From contig DAOUQP010000003.1 in the NCBI GenBank assembly GCA_030625575.1, forward strand, positions 1 through 50,212: a stretch of 50,212 bases of DNA, in the 5' to 3' direction. Below the pieces are notes generated by a model, which saw nothing but the letters and a program-made list of their open reading frames with translations, searched no databases and was not told the origin of the DNA. Positions 39,239 to 50,212 of the stretch are shown one piece after another. Made by a program: the position numbers and the translations under genes. Source of the stretch: Eubacteriales bacterium. GTDB taxonomy: Bacteria; Bacillota; Clostridia; Peptostreptococcales; Acidaminobacteraceae. Position 1 is the first letter of the stretch; every line of letters starts with the position of its first letter.

Positions 39239-39308
39239 GTAAGAGGCACGGTTTTGACAACGAAATTCTTATATCCATAGGAAAATTTCTGTCAAAGTCG
39301 TGTCTTAC
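39239..39308 (+). repeat. Long inverted repeat (type II hairpin 1)
   Basis: GTAAGAGGCACGGTTTTGACAACGAAATTC ... AAATTTCTGTCAAAGTCGTGTCTTAC. Confidence 0.8.
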
Positions 39309-39387
39309 CTACTACCAAATCAAGCAGTTTCGATAACAAAATTAGTCAGTTCCGTTAGCCAAATCGGAGATTTTGACTACATGACAT

Positions 39388-39425
39388 TTGACCTGCTGCG
39401 GAATTATAAATTCCTGCTAGGTCAA
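39388..39425 (+). repeat. Inverted repeat (type II hairpin 2)
   Basis: TTGACCTGCTGCGGAATTATAAATTCCTGCTAGGTCAA. Confidence 0.85.
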
Positions 39426-39447
39426 GAAAATTTCTATCTCATTGCAT

Positions 39448-39509
39448 TTGACTTACAACGGAATCAAAGATTCCTGTTAAGTCATAAAGATTCCTGTTAA
39501 GTCATAAAG
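39448..39509 (+). repeat. Inverted repeat (type II hairpin 3) followed by exact 20-bp tandem duplication
   Basis: TTGACTTACAACGGAATCAAAGATTCCTGTTAAGTCA; ATTCCTGTTAAGTCATAAAG at 39470-39489 and 39490-39509. Confidence 0.85.
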
Positions 39510-39532
39510 ATTTTAGTTAGATCAAGATTGTA

Positions 39533-39626
39533 ATCCAGGGGCTCTAGAATTCTCATCTCTGTCATGTAAAGGGTTATAGTCATAGAATTCTTAGTCATTG
39601 GATAAACAGAGTTCATAGCATCAGAA
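39533..39626 (+). repeat. Partial type I repeat unit
   Basis: ATCCAGGGGCTCTAGAATTCT ... TCATAGAATTCTTAGTCATTGGATAAACAGAGTTCATAGCATCAGAA; the last 47 bp match 39181-39227 with 2 mismatches. Confidence 0.9.
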
Positions 39627-39746
39627 AGAAATTATTACTAAATCTATGATTGAAAGTATTGAAGTTTTGTTGTAAACTGATACTGTATTCAACAATTTGT
39701 TGAATTGTTGTGAAAAAATTATAATTTTTGTGGAAGGAGTAAAAAA

Positions 39747-40655
39747 GTGATTAAAAATTTAACGGATTTATTGAATGAAGCAAAAAATCAAAAGAAGATG
39801 AAATTGGCTGTTGCGGCAGCTCAAGATTCTGACGTTTTAACTGCAGTTGTGGATGCGGCTAACGATGGAATTATCGATCCGATTCTAGTAGGAAATGTTG
39901 ATGAAATAAAAATAATTGCTAAAGAGAAGAACTTAGAAATAGGAAAGTTCAAACTTGTTGAAGCGGATACTTTACAAGATGCGGCAGAAATTTCAGTAAA
40001 AATGGTTAACAATGGTGAAGCTGATTTTTTGATGAAAGGTTTGATTGATACAGCAGTACTATTAAAAGCTGTGTTAAACAAAGAGTATGGGCTAAGAACG
40101 GATTCTCAATTAAGCCATGTAATGCTCTATTCTAATGAAAATTATCACAAGTTTCTATTTTTAACTGACGGTGGTATGAACATTGCACCTACTTTAGAGG
40201 AAAAAGTTAAAATTACAAAGAATGCTATTGATGTAGTAAAGGCTTTTGGAATAGAAACAGTAAAAGTTGCTGCTTTGGCTGCAAAAGAAAAAGTTAATCC
40301 TAAAATGCCGGTAACTGTTGAAGCGCGTGAACTACAGAACATGTGTGAAGCTGGAGAATTTGGCGAAGGTGTAATAGTTGAAGGACCTTTGGCATTTGAT
40401 TTAGCGGTTTCTAAAAAAGCTGCAGAAGTGAAAAAATTTGAAAGTAAAATTTCAGGAGATGTAGATGTTTTGCTTGTTCCAAACATAGAAGTAGGAAATG
40501 GAATTGGTAAAGCGTTGACATATATTGCAAAGGCAGATTCTGCTGGAATTATTATGGGAGCAAAAGTACCAATAGTTTTAGTGTCACGAGCAGATAGTTA
40601 TGAATCAAAATTATATTCAATTGCATTAGGTAGTGTAGTTGCGGCGAACATTTAA
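39747..40655 (+). CDS. Phosphate butyryltransferase/phosphotransacetylase family
   Basis: MKGLIDTAVLLKAVLNKEYGLRT, LSHVMLY, TDGGMNIAPTLEEKVKITKNAI, VPIVLVSRADS. Confidence 0.9.
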   Translation: MIKNLTDLLNEAKNQKKMKLAVAAAQDSDVLTAVVDAANDGIIDPILVGNVDEIKIIAKEKNLEIGKFKLVEADTLQDAAEISVKMVNNGEADFLMKGLIDTAVLLKAVLNKEYGLRTDSQLSHVMLYSNENYHKFLFLTDGGMNIAPTLEEKVKITKNAIDVVKAFGIETVKVAALAAKEKVNPKMPVTVEARELQNMCEAGEFGEGVIVEGPLAFDLAVSKKAAEVKKFESKISGDVDVLLVPNIEVGNGIGKALTYIAKADSAGIIMGAKVPIVLVSRADSYESKLYSIALGSVVAANI

Positions 40656-40676
40656 TTTATTAAGGAGAGTGGAAAA

Positions 40677-42455
40677 ATGAAGAAGTTTCTTACAGGAAAC
40701 GAGGCGGTTGCTAGAGGAGTTTATGAAGCTGGAGTAACATATGCAGCTGCATACCCGGGTACACCGAGCACGGAAATTTTAGAAAATGTTGCACTTTATA
40801 AAGAAGACATAGTTGCAGAATGGGCTCCTAATGAAAAAGTAGCATTAGAGTCAGCATTTGGAGCATCAGTTGCAGGAGCTAGAGCTTTAGCAGCAATGAA
40901 ACATGTAGGAGTCAACGTGGCTGCTGATCCATTATTTACTATTGGTTATACAGGAGTTACTGGAGGTCTTGTATTAGTGAGTGCCGACGATCCTGGTTGT
41001 CATTCATCACAAAATGAGCAAGATAACAGATATTATGCAAAATTTGCGAAAATTGCTTGTGTTGAACCAAGCGATTCTCAAGAATCAAAAGATTTTGTTA
41101 AAGAGGCATTTAAAATCAGTGAAGAATTTGATGTTGCAGTTCTTTTTAGAATGACAACTAGAGTATGTCACTCTAAGGGTTTAGTAGAATTTAAAGAGCG
41201 TGAAAATATCGATATAGTACCTTATGAGAAGCAACCGAGAAAATATATTGCCGCTCCTGCTCACGCAAAGCTTCTTCATCCAATAGTTGAAGACAAACTT
41301 GTGAAACTAGAAGAGTATAGCAATAATACTTATTTAAATAGAGTTGAATGGAATGATTCTAAAATCGGTATTATAACTTCAGGTGTAGCATATACTTATT
41401 CAAAAGAAGTATTTGGAGATACAGCAAATTATTTAAAAATTGGATTTTCTTTTCCATTACCGATGAAAATGATTAAAGAATTCGCTGATAAAGTTGAAAC
41501 ATTATATGTAATTGAAGAATTGGAACCATTTATAGAAGAGCATTTAAAGGTTGCTGGAATCGATTGTATCGGTAAGGATAAGATTCCTAATATCGGAGAA
41601 CTTAATCCTGATATTATTGAGAAAGCATTATTAGGAAAAGAAACGACTACTATTGAAATCGATAGTTCAAAAATAGTAAATAGACCTCCAACATTATGTG
41701 CTGGTTGTCCACATAGAGGCTTTTTCTATCAATTGGGTAAAAAGAAAAATGTTATGATTACTGGAGATATCGGTTGTTATACTTTAGGTTTTGCTGATCC
41801 GCTTAATGCTATTGATACTGTAATCTGTATGGGTGGAAGCATAAGCATGGGACATGGTGCTCAAAAAGCTTTTGAAAAAAATGGAGTAGATAGAAGAGTT
41901 GTTTCTGTAATTGGTGATTCAACATTTATGCATACAGGAATTAATTCATTGGTAGATGTAGCATTTAATCAAGGGAATACAGTAAGTGTAATTTTGGATA
42001 ATAGAATTACAGCAATGACTGGTCATCAAGAGAATCCAGCAACAGGTTTTACATTACAAGGAGATCCTACAAATCAAGTTGATTTTGAAGAACTTGTAAG
42101 AGCTATTGGTGTTAAGCATGTTGTCACTGTTAATCCGCTTAAACTGGATGAGGTTGATAAAGCCTTGGAAGATGCATTTGAATATGATGGACCTTCAGTA
42201 ATTATTACTAGATGGCCTTGTGCACTTAAGAAGTACTCTGAGCAAGATCTTGCTGAATTTGGACCATTGGAAAACAAGTGTTTCATTATCGAAGATGAGT
42301 GTAAAGGTTGTAAAATTTGCACTAAGACTGGATGTCCTGCAATTAGTTTTGATAATGGCAAGATGAAGGCGTTTATCGATCCAAATCAATGTGTTGGCTG
42401 TGAAGTATGTTTACAAGCATGTCCATTTGATGCAATTGTAAAGGCGGGTGAATAA
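40677..42455 (+). CDS. iorA: Indolepyruvate ferredoxin oxidoreductase alpha subunit
   Basis: AAYPGTPSTEILENVA, RPPTLCAGCPHRGFFY, ITGDIGCYTLGFADPLNAIDTVICMGGSI, C-terminal CKGCKICTKTGCP and CVGCEVCLQACP. Confidence 0.95.
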   Translation: MKKFLTGNEAVARGVYEAGVTYAAAYPGTPSTEILENVALYKEDIVAEWAPNEKVALESAFGASVAGARALAAMKHVGVNVAADPLFTIGYTGVTGGLVLVSADDPGCHSSQNEQDNRYYAKFAKIACVEPSDSQESKDFVKEAFKISEEFDVAVLFRMTTRVCHSKGLVEFKERENIDIVPYEKQPRKYIAAPAHAKLLHPIVEDKLVKLEEYSNNTYLNRVEWNDSKIGIITSGVAYTYSKEVFGDTANYLKIGFSFPLPMKMIKEFADKVETLYVIEELEPFIEEHLKVAGIDCIGKDKIPNIGELNPDIIEKALLGKETTTIEIDSSKIVNRPPTLCAGCPHRGFFYQLGKKKNVMITGDIGCYTLGFADPLNAIDTVICMGGSISMGHGAQKAFEKNGVDRRVVSVIGDSTFMHTGINSLVDVAFNQGNTVSVILDNRITAMTGHQENPATGFTLQGDPTNQVDFEELVRAIGVKHVVTVNPLKLDEVDKALEDAFEYDGPSVIITRWPCALKKYSEQDLAEFGPLENKCFIIEDECKGCKICTKTGCPAISFDNGKMKAFIDPNQCVGCEVCLQACPFDAIVKAGE

Positions 42456-42457
42456 TA

Positions 42458-43039
42458 ATGGCAGAAGTTAAGAATATTTTATTATCAGGTGTTGGCGGTC
42501 AAGGTATTATTCTTGCTAGTAAAATTCTAGCAACAGGATTAATCAATGCTGGTTATGATGTGAAAATGTCTGAGGTTCACGGTATGGCGCAAAGAGGTGG
42601 AAGTGTTACAACTCAAGTGCGTTTTGGTGAAAAAGTTTATTCTCCGATTATCGGTAAGGGTCAAGCTGATGTTTTGGTTTCATTTGAAACAATGGAAACT
42701 GGCAGATGGTTGGATTATGTTAAACCAGAAGGAACAGTAGTAATAAATGATTTCGAAATTGGTTCTGCTCCTATTTTAATGGGTACTGTAGAATATCCTG
42801 AAGGTGTGATTGAATATATTCAATCACACGCAAAAGATACAATCGTGATGAAAGCTGCTGATTTAGCTGTTGAACTCGGAAATGTCAGAACAATGAATGT
42901 AATCATTGTAGGTGCTTTAATTAAAGCTCTCGGTTTAGAAGGTATCGATTGGGAAGAAGTAATTAAAGAAACTGTTAAGCCGAAGTTTGTTGATATTAAT
43001 GTCAAAGCTCTTAAACTCGGTATGGATCAAGTAAAATAA
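42458..43039 (+). CDS. iorB: Indolepyruvate ferredoxin oxidoreductase beta subunit
   Basis: NILLSGVGGQGIILASKILATGLINAGYDVKMSEVHGMAQRGGSVTTQVRFG. Confidence 0.95.
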   Translation: MAEVKNILLSGVGGQGIILASKILATGLINAGYDVKMSEVHGMAQRGGSVTTQVRFGEKVYSPIIGKGQADVLVSFETMETGRWLDYVKPEGTVVINDFEIGSAPILMGTVEYPEGVIEYIQSHAKDTIVMKAADLAVELGNVRTMNVIIVGALIKALGLEGIDWEEVIKETVKPKFVDINVKALKLGMDQVK

Positions 43040-43047
43040 TCTTAAAA

Positions 43048-43085
43048 ATGGCGTATACTTCATTGTATACGCCATTTCTTTTTTC
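43048..43085. terminator. Terminator between convergent iorB and AIM24-like gene
   Basis: ATGGCGTATACTTCATTGTATACGCCATTTCTTTTTTC. Confidence 0.8.
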
Positions 43086-43090
43086 TTTTT

Positions 43091-43774
43091 TTACTTGCTT
43101 TGAACAGGAACATAAGGAATGATGTTTTTAGCAAGATTTTGTACAGGCATGGTCTGCAACCATACTCTACCTGGTCCTTTTAGTGCTGCCAGGAAAAGAC
43201 CTTCTCCACCAAATAGTACATTTTTAAATCCTTTCACCATTTCTATTGTATAAGATACACTAGGCTCAAACATTGCAATGTGTCCGGTGTCGACTTTTAA
43301 TACTTCTCCTGGTTTTAAATCATATTCAACAACGCTACCGTCAAATTCCATAAATGTAATTCCGGGACCTGTAATCTTTTGAAGAATAAAACCTTCTCCA
43401 CCAAATAATCCAGTACCGAGTTTCTTTCTAAAATGCATTTCTAGTGTGACAGATCTTTCAGCACATAGGAATGCTTTTTTTTGGCATATTAAACTTTCGC
43501 CATCTTTTAATTCGTGAGGTAGAATTTTTCCTGGAAAAGAAGATGGGAAAGAAATCTCTGCTTCATTTGCTTTAGATTTGTATGTAGTCATGAAAAGTGA
43601 TTCTCCTGAAAGCTTGCGTGCAAGACCTCCAAATAATCCGCCTTCCATATTTGTGCTCATATCGATGTTGTCTGTCATCCAACCCATTCCGCCTGATTCA
43701 GTAAATACGGATTCTCCCTTATCTAGATGCATGATAATTACTGGAAGTTCTCCACCTTTAATTTCATAGTTCAT
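43091..43774 (-). CDS. TIGR00266/AIM24-family protein
   Basis: Gly-rich beta repeats: LDKGESVFTESGGMGWMTDNIDMSTNMEGGLFGGLARKLSGESLFMTTY. Confidence 0.9.
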   Translation of the reverse strand: MNYEIKGGELPVIIMHLDKGESVFTESGGMGWMTDNIDMSTNMEGGLFGGLARKLSGESLFMTTYKSKANEAEISFPSSFPGKILPHELKDGESLICQKKAFLCAERSVTLEMHFRKKLGTGLFGGEGFILQKITGPGITFMEFDGSVVEYDLKPGEVLKVDTGHIAMFEPSVSYTIEMVKGFKNVLFGGEGLFLAALKGPGRVWLQTMPVQNLAKNIIPYVPVQSK

Positions 43775-43938
43775 TAAATCTCCTCCTTTATATTTATATA
43801 CTTAGAATATCATACCCATATATTAAATGGCTATAACAGTGACAAAAAATAAAAATTAAATAATTGTTTAAAAACTATTGCATTATATATAATATTTGCT
43901 ATAATACATTTAATAAATATACATTAGGAGGTATAAAT

Positions 43939-45165
43939 ATGAATAAAAAAGTTGTTTTAGCGTATTCGGGTGGATTAGACACTTCAGTTATTTTAAAATA
44001 TCTGGAGGAAAAATATAGATACGATGTTATTGCAGTTTGTGTAGATGTTGGTCAGAGAGATGATTTTATGGCCGTTAAGAAAAAAGCATTGGAGACTGGT
44101 GCAGTTAAAGTTTATATTGAAGATGTTAAAGAGGAATTTGTTACTGAGTATTTGTATAAAGGGATTAAATCTGGAGCGATTTACGAGGATGATTATCTTC
44201 TAGGAACATCTTATGCTAGACCGTTAATCACAAAAAAATTAGTTGAAATTGCAGAAAAAGAGGGAGCCGAAGCTATTGCTCATGGAGCAACTGGAAAAGG
44301 AAACGATCAAGTACGTTTTGAGGCGGGTATTAAAGCCCTTAATCCGAATCTGAAAATAATCGCACCATGGCGTGAATGGGACCTTAATTCTCGTGAAGTT
44401 TTAGTCGATTATGCAGTGGAGCATAATATTCCTATTCCTGTAAGTAAAAAGGATATTTATTCAAGGGATGAAAACCTATGGCATATTTCGCATGAGGGTG
44501 GAGATTTAGAAGATCCATGGAATGCATATGATGAAAATGTTTTAAAGTGGTCGAATACACCAGAAAAAGCACCGGATAGCCCTGAAGAATTAATTATTGA
44601 ATTATATAAAGGAGTACCAAAATCTATAAATGGTAAAGAAATGAATCCTGTGGATCTGATTAAATATTTAAATGAAATTGGCGGCAAACATGGCGTTGGA
44701 ACTATAGATATAGTAGAAAATCGTCTAGTTGGGATGAAATCTCGTGGTGTTTATGAAACACCAGCAGGAACAATTTTATTTGAAGCACACAAAGCTATTG
44801 AGAAGTTGACTTTAGATAAGGATACTATGTCATTTAAAAGAATTGCAGCACAAAAATATGCAGAGCTTATATATAACGGACTATGGTTCACACCTTTAAA
44901 AGAAGCTTTGGATGACTTTGTAGATAGTACACAAAAAACTGTTACGGGAAAAGTTAAGTTAAAATTATATAAAGGAAAGTGTTATGCTATTGCTAGTGCA
45001 TCTGAATATTCTTTATATAGTGAAGAATATGTTACTTTTGGTGAAGATGAGGTATATAATCAAAAGGATGCAGAAGGGTTTATCAATCTATTTACTCTTC
45101 CACTTAAGATACGAGCAATTATGAATGAAAAAAAAAACAAAGATGATGGTGTTGAGGTAATATGA
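43939..45165 (+). CDS. argG: Argininosuccinate synthase
   Basis: [40 protein letters not shown] 43939 after AGGAGGT. Confidence 0.97.
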   Translation: MNKKVVLAYSGGLDTSVILKYLEEKYRYDVIAVCVDVGQRDDFMAVKKKALETGAVKVYIEDVKEEFVTEYLYKGIKSGAIYEDDYLLGTSYARPLITKKLVEIAEKEGAEAIAHGATGKGNDQVRFEAGIKALNPNLKIIAPWREWDLNSREVLVDYAVEHNIPIPVSKKDIYSRDENLWHISHEGGDLEDPWNAYDENVLKWSNTPEKAPDSPEELIIELYKGVPKSINGKEMNPVDLIKYLNEIGGKHGVGTIDIVENRLVGMKSRGVYETPAGTILFEAHKAIEKLTLDKDTMSFKRIAAQKYAELIYNGLWFTPLKEALDDFVDSTQKTVTGKVKLKLYKGKCYAIASASEYSLYSEEYVTFGEDEVYNQKDAEGFINLFTLPLKIRAIMNEKKNKDDGVEVI

Positions 45166-46538
45166 AACTTTGGAGCGGTAGATTTAAAGAGAATACAAAT
45201 GAGTTGATGGATCTGTTCAATGCATCGATAGATATCGACAGCAGGTTATACAAAGAAGACATCGAAGGAAGTCTGGCTCATTCTCAAATGCTGAGTAAAA
45301 TAGGTATATTGACGAGTGATGAGTATAAGCAGATTGAAAATGGCTTAATTGAAATTCTTAGTGATATTGAAAACAATCGAGTAGAATTCAAAGTAACCGA
45401 TGAAGATATTCATATGTGCATAGAAAGTCTGTTGATTGAAAAAATCGGCGTAGTCGGGAAGAAACTGCATACTGCTCGTAGTAGAAATGATCAGGTTGCT
45501 GTTGATTTGAGACTTTACGTTAAAAAAGAAGTTAAGAAAATAATGTTGTTGACCTTGCAGTTGATGGAAGCCTTATATCAGAAAGCAAATGATAATGTTG
45601 AAGTTATTATGCCGGGATATACACATTTGCAGAGAGCACAGCCTATCAGATTATCATTTTATCTGATGGCGTACTTCTCTATGTTAAAAAGAGATTATAT
45701 TAGATTTAGCAATGCTTATCAACTGATGGATTCAATGCCACTTGGTGCAGGAGCATTAGCCGGTACTGGTTATGAGACTGACAGAGAATATTTAAAAGAG
45801 ATATTAGGCTTTGATTCTATTATGGAGAATGCCCTAGATGCTGTGAGTGATCGTGATTATGTCATTGAGACTTCTTCTGATATTGCCCTTGGGATGATGC
45901 ATTTAAGTAGATTAGCTGAAGAGATTGTGATATATAGTTCGAAGGAATTTGATTTTTTCGCACTTTCAGATCAATTTTCTACAGGATCAAGTATTATGCC
46001 TCAGAAGAAGAATCCTGACGCAGCCGAATTAATCAGAGGTAAAACTGGCAGCATTTACGGTAATCTTATATCTTTATTAGTTATGATGAAAGGATTGCCT
46101 TTAGCATACAATAAAGATATGCAAGAAGATAAAAAACAAATTTTTGAAGCAACAGACAATTATAAAATTTCTTTAGAAATAATGGCTAAAATGATAAATA
46201 CCATGACTTTCAAAGAAGACAAGATGTACATGGCTACAAAAGAAGGATTTTTAAATGCAACTGATTTAGCGGATTATCTTGTAAGTTTTGGAATTCCTTT
46301 TAGGGAATCGCATGAGATTGTTGGAAATCTTGTTGCATTTGCTATTGATAATAACTTGACTTTAGAGGATATTTCACTCGATAAATACAAAGAGTATGTT
46401 ATAGATATTGATGAGAAAGTATATGAAATATTAGATATAAAAAATTGTGTAGAATCTAAAAAATCAGCTGGTTCTACAAATAAAAAAAGCGTGTTGAAAA
46501 TGCTGGAAAATGCATCAAAGTGGTTGGAGGAAAAATAA
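45162..46538 (+). CDS. argH: Argininosuccinate lyase
   Basis: [56 protein letters not shown]. Confidence 0.97.
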   Translation: MKLWSGRFKENTNELMDLFNASIDIDSRLYKEDIEGSLAHSQMLSKIGILTSDEYKQIENGLIEILSDIENNRVEFKVTDEDIHMCIESLLIEKIGVVGKKLHTARSRNDQVAVDLRLYVKKEVKKIMLLTLQLMEALYQKANDNVEVIMPGYTHLQRAQPIRLSFYLMAYFSMLKRDYIRFSNAYQLMDSMPLGAGALAGTGYETDREYLKEILGFDSIMENALDAVSDRDYVIETSSDIALGMMHLSRLAEEIVIYSSKEFDFFALSDQFSTGSSIMPQKKNPDAAELIRGKTGSIYGNLISLLVMMKGLPLAYNKDMQEDKKQIFEATDNYKISLEIMAKMINTMTFKEDKMYMATKEGFLNATDLADYLVSFGIPFRESHEIVGNLVAFAIDNNLTLEDISLDKYKEYVIDIDEKVYEILDIKNCVESKKSAGSTNKKSVLKMLENASKWLEEK

Positions 46539-47623
46539 TGAATGGATATTTGCTTTTAGAAGATGGGACGAAGTACAAGGGTACAATATTCGGCGCAACG
46601 AATATTCAAGCAGGTGAAATAGTTTTTAACACAAGTATGACGGGGTATCAGGAAATTATGACTGACCCCTCTTATTTTAACCAGATTGTTGTTATGACAT
46701 ATCCGCTGATAGGAAATTACGGGATTCATCGTAACATCAATCAATCGAAAAATCCGATTATTAAAGGGTTTATTGTAAGGGAGAGTCATGATGGTTATTC
46801 TCATTGGAATGGTTATATGAGTTTAGATGATTTTCTAAAGAAAAATAATATAATAGGTTTGTTGGGTATCGATACAAGAGCTTTAGTAAGAAAAATTAGA
46901 GAAATGGGAACTATGAAAGGTGTTATTGTTTCTGAAGATATTTCTAAAGATGAGGCTTTTGAAATTATTCATAAGGCTAAATTAAATAATTATGTGAAAT
47001 CTGTTACAACGAAAACAGCTTATGATCTTTGGCCTTTAGATAAACCGATTGCCAAGGTTGCTGTTATTGATTTTGGAATTAAAAGAAATATCATCAGGGC
47101 ACTTCTAAAAAGAAATTTGCAGCTAAGAATTTTTCCTGCAACGACAAGTTTTGAAGTGATTAAAGCTTATGCTCCTGATGGTATTTTTATGTCCAATGGA
47201 CCCGGTGATCCAAAAGAAATTCCTAGTGTTATTGAAGAAGTAGGTAAAATTATCGAATCGAATATTCCTACTTTTGGCATATGCTTAGGTCATCAGCTGA
47301 TTTGTCTCGCTTTAGGTGGGGAGACAATACCTCTTAAGTATGGGCATAGGGGAGGAAATCATCCTGTAAAAGATATTCAAATGAATAAAATAGTTATAAC
47401 TGCACAGAATCACGGGTATGTGGTTACTGATGAATCGTTAAAAGATTTACCGGTGGAAATCACCCATACAAATTTAAATGATCAAACCATTGAAGGAATT
47501 AAACATCTGAATAAACCTTTATTTAGTGTGCAGTATCATCCAGAGGCATCTCCAGGACCCGATGATTCTGAATATTTATTTGATCAATACGTAGATTTGA
47601 TTTTAAAACACAAAGAGGAGTGA
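46538..47623 (+). CDS. carA: Carbamoyl-phosphate synthase small subunit
   Basis: [54 protein letters not shown] 46538. Confidence 0.97.
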   Translation: MNGYLLLEDGTKYKGTIFGATNIQAGEIVFNTSMTGYQEIMTDPSYFNQIVVMTYPLIGNYGIHRNINQSKNPIIKGFIVRESHDGYSHWNGYMSLDDFLKKNNIIGLLGIDTRALVRKIREMGTMKGVIVSEDISKDEAFEIIHKAKLNNYVKSVTTKTAYDLWPLDKPIAKVAVIDFGIKRNIIRALLKRNLQLRIFPATTSFEVIKAYAPDGIFMSNGPGDPKEIPSVIEEVGKIIESNIPTFGICLGHQLICLALGGETIPLKYGHRGGNHPVKDIQMNKIVITAQNHGYVVTDESLKDLPVEITHTNLNDQTIEGIKHLNKPLFSVQYHPEASPGPDDSEYLFDQYVDLILKHKEE

Positions 47624-47627
47624 AAAC

Positions 47628-50212
47628 ATGGCTATAAGTAAAGTATTAGTAATTGGTTCTGGGCCTATCGTTATTGGTCAGGGTGCAGAGTTTGATTATG
47701 CTGGAACTCAAGCTTGTCGTGTTCTAAAGCAGGAGGGAAAAGAGATTGTGCTGGTGAATTCTAATCCTGCAACAATCATGACTGATAAAACAATTGCAGA
47801 CCATGTTTACTCAGAACCGTTAAAATTTGAGTTTGTCGAGAAGATTATTGAAATTGAGAAACCCGATAGCATTTTGGTAGGGTTTGGAGGACAAACGGCC
47901 CTTAATTTAGGAATTGAACTTGAGAAAAAAGGGATTCTTGAAAAATATAATATCAAGGTATTAGGAACATCTATCAAGAACATTGAAATTGGTGAAGATA
48001 GAGATTTATTCAAAGAATTGATGGAAAAAATAGGGGAGCCTACTATCGAAAGCCAAATAGCAAATAATCTTGAAGATGCTAAAAGAGTAGCTAAAACAAT
48101 AGGATACCCTGTTGTTGTAAGGCCGGCTTTTACATTAGGAGGAGCTGGGGGAGGAATTGCATCGGATGAAGATGAATTAATCCAAATTGCTCAAAAGGGC
48201 ATTCAGTATTCTATGACCGATCAAGTTCTTATTGAAAAATCAATAAAGGGGTTAAAAGAAGTAGAATACGAGATGATGAGAGATGCAAGTGGCAATGCAA
48301 TAGTAGTTTGCAATATGGAAAACTTAGATCCAGTCGGCATTCACACTGGAGACAGTATTGTATTCGCCCCATCGCAAACATTAAGCGATAAAGAGTATCA
48401 TATGCTTAGAAATGCATCGATTAAAATCACCAACGCTTTGGATATAATTGGAGGATGTAATGTACAGCTTGCGTTAGATCAAGATAGTATGGATTATTAT
48501 ATTATTGAAGTTAACCCAAGGGTTTCGAGATCTTCTTCTTTAGCATCAAAAGCTACAGGTTATCCTATTGCCAAGGTGGCCACAAAGATTTCACTAGGGT
48601 ATGATCTGGATGAAATTTTAAATGAAATAACAAAGAAAACTTATGCTTGTTTTGAACCGACTCTAGATTATTGTGTGGTTAAAATCCCGAAATGGCCATT
48701 TGATAAATTTGATTATGCCGATAGGAATCTTGGAACATCGATGAAGGCGACAGGGGAAGTCATGGCTATTGGAAACAATGTTGAAATGGCACTCTTGAAA
48801 GCTGTGAGATCTTTGGAAATAAATCAATATAATTTAGCATATAAACCGGCAAAAGAGATAGTTTTAGATGAATTGTTTGAAAAAATAGAAATCGGAGATA
48901 CTGAACGGTTATTCTATATTGCAGAGCTTTTTAGAAGAGAAATCAGTTTGAAAAAAATAAATGATTTAACTGCAATTGATTTCTTTTACCTAAGCAAGAT
49001 TAAAAATATAGTGGAAATGGAAAAATCGATTACTAATAGAATGATTCAATATCTTGAGCCGGAATTAATTAAAAAGTTGAAGAAACGTGGATTCTCCGAT
49101 AAAGGTATGGCAGATTTAATGATTGGGACTTCGGAGAAAGATATCTATGAGTATAGAAAACTAAACGATTTAAATCCTGTATATAAAATGGTGGATACTT
49201 GCGCTGCTGAATTCGAGGCAGAGTCTCCATATTATTACTCTACTTATGATGAATTCGATGAGGTTAAGGAAACCAAGGGGAAGAAAGTCCTTGTTCTGGG
49301 TTCTGGTCCGATAAGGATTGGGCAAGGGGTCGAATTCGATTATTGTAGTGTTCACGGAGTATTGGCGCTAAAGGAAAAAGGAATTGAAGGAATTATCATA
49401 AACAACAACCCTGAAACGGTTTCTACAGATTTTGATATCTCTGATAAGTTGTATTTCGAACCGATCACTACTGAGGATGTTATAAGTGTGGTGGAAAAAG
49501 AAAATATCTATGGAGTCATACTGCAATTCGGAGGTCAAACTGGAATAAAATTAGCAAAGGAGCTTGATGATAGAGGAGTGAATATTTTAGGAACTTCGTT
49601 TGATAATCTCGATGCTACTGAAGACAGGGATCGTTTCAATGAAGTACTTAAAGAAAACAATATAAAAAATCCTATCGGGGTCGGTGTATATTCAGTCGAA
49701 GAGGGACTTGAAAAAACAGAATCGATTGAATTCCCCATGCTTGTAAGACCGAGTTATGTCATAGGTGGATTTGGAATGGAAATTGTCTATAATGAAAAAG
49801 AACTGAAAAGATATTTAGAGGCAGCATTTAAAATGGATCCAAATCAATCTGTCCTAGTCGATGAATTTATAAGAGGGATTGAAGTTGAAGTTGATGCCTT
49901 GTCGGATGGAAAAAATATTTTCATACCTGGCATAATGGAGCATTTAGAGGAAGCGGGAGTTCATTCAGGTGATTCCATAGCTGTATATCCTGCTTTCAGC
50001 ATAGAAAAACATATGGAAGAAAAAATAATCGATACTACGGAAAAATTAGGACGAGCTTTCAATCTCATTGGAGTGTTCAATGTGCAGTATATTGTTCACG
50101 AGGATGAACTTTATGTTATTGAGGTTAATCCAAGAGCTAGTAGGACTGTTCCGATGATGAGCAAAGTGACGGGGGTTCCGATTATAGAAATTGCAACAAA
50201 ACTTATGTTGGG
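47628..50212 (+). CDS. carB: Carbamoyl-phosphate synthase large subunit (3' truncated by window end)
   Basis: [48 protein letters not shown], second half [23 protein letters not shown]; open to window end. Confidence 0.97.
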   Translation, partial: MAISKVLVIGSGPIVIGQGAEFDYAGTQACRVLKQEGKEIVLVNSNPATIMTDKTIADHVYSEPLKFEFVEKIIEIEKPDSILVGFGGQTALNLGIELEKKGILEKYNIKVLGTSIKNIEIGEDRDLFKELMEKIGEPTIESQIANNLEDAKRVAKTIGYPVVVRPAFTLGGAGGGIASDEDELIQIAQKGIQYSMTDQVLIEKSIKGLKEVEYEMMRDASGNAIVVCNMENLDPVGIHTGDSIVFAPSQTLSDKEYHMLRNASIKITNALDIIGGCNVQLALDQDSMDYYIIEVNPRVSRSSSLASKATGYPIAKVATKISLGYDLDEILNEITKKTYACFEPTLDYCVVKIPKWPFDKFDYADRNLGTSMKATGEVMAIGNNVEMALLKAVRSLEINQYNLAYKPAKEIVLDELFEKIEIGDTERLFYIAELFRREISLKKINDLTAIDFFYLSKIKNIVEMEKSITNRMIQYLEPELIKKLKKRGFSDKGMADLMIGTSEKDIYEYRKLNDLNPVYKMVDTCAAEFEAESPYYYSTYDEFDEVKETKGKKVLVLGSGPIRIGQGVEFDYCSVHGVLALKEKGIEGIIINNNPETVSTDFDISDKLYFEPITTEDVISVVEKENIYGVILQFGGQTGIKLAKELDDRGVNILGTSFDNLDATEDRDRFNEVLKENNIKNPIGVGVYSVEEGLEKTESIEFPMLVRPSYVIGGFGMEIVYNEKELKRYLEAAFKMDPNQSVLVDEFIRGIEVEVDALSDGKNIFIPGIMEHLEEAGVHSGDSIAVYPAFSIEKHMEEKIIDTTEKLGRAFNLIGVFNVQYIVHEDELYVIEVNPRASRTVPMMSKVTGVPIIEIATKLML

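Noticed and set aside
39300-39500. 66-aa ORF in the repeat cluster
   Set aside because: It lies across inverted repeats and a 20-bp tandem duplication, no SD, protein is simply translated repeat (LLRNYKFLLGQ / LQRNQRFLLSH).
39074-39626. CRISPR array
   Set aside because: Repeats are few, differ in type and spacing, form long hairpins, and no cas genes are nearby; better explained as REP/MITE-like elements.
43860-43938. Extended N-terminus of ArgG (ORF from 43864) and an ARG-box-like sequence
   Set aside because: The SD and conserved start place ArgG at ATG 43939; the upstream AT-rich sequence is too weak to call an ARG box.
1-50212. tRNA or rRNA genes
   Set aside because: None recognised by eye; T-box leaders were the only tRNA-related RNAs found. 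A tRNAscan-SE run would be needed to exclude them.

Overview
This is a low-GC, Firmicutes/Clostridia-like chromosomal window that is mostly housekeeping genes. In order: PlsC-like acyltransferase (partial), DUF6873-like, DUF445, T-box-thrS, a 14-gene redox-complex operon, L20-leader-infC-rpmI-rplT, trkH-trkA, a SpoU methyltransferase, T-box-pheST, zapA-like, U32 peptidase, mutS2, DUF523, rhomboid, T-box-argS, radical SAM, NAD kinase, TPR protein, ptb-iorAB, AIM24-like, argGH and carAB (carB truncated by the window end). The most interesting system is at about 4.47-15.46 kb: an ArsR-family regulator behind a perfect 36-bp palindrome, followed by an Mrp-antiporter/NuoBCDHI-like membrane complex with MBX/MBS-type gene order (A B C D E/F G H H' M J K L N). 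Its NuoD/MbhL-like subunit has both [NiFe] CxxC motifs reduced to CxxE, and its last subunit fuses a NuoI-like 8-Fe ferredoxin to an NfnB/GltD-like flavoprotein. This suggests a non-hydrogenase ferredoxin:NAD(P) ion pump under Cys-rich ArsR control. A second notable signal is a structured repeat of about 120-135 bp. It occurs inside the thrS T-box leader (inverted) and again in a mosaic at 39.07-39.63 kb, where it supplies the 3' end and stop codon of the TPR gene. Also noted: a ZapA-like protein with a 3.6x57-aa tandem coiled-coil repeat, a probable AUU start for infC, and a probable non-canonical start for the ArsR gene. All calls come from reading the sequence and ORF track; no searches were run.
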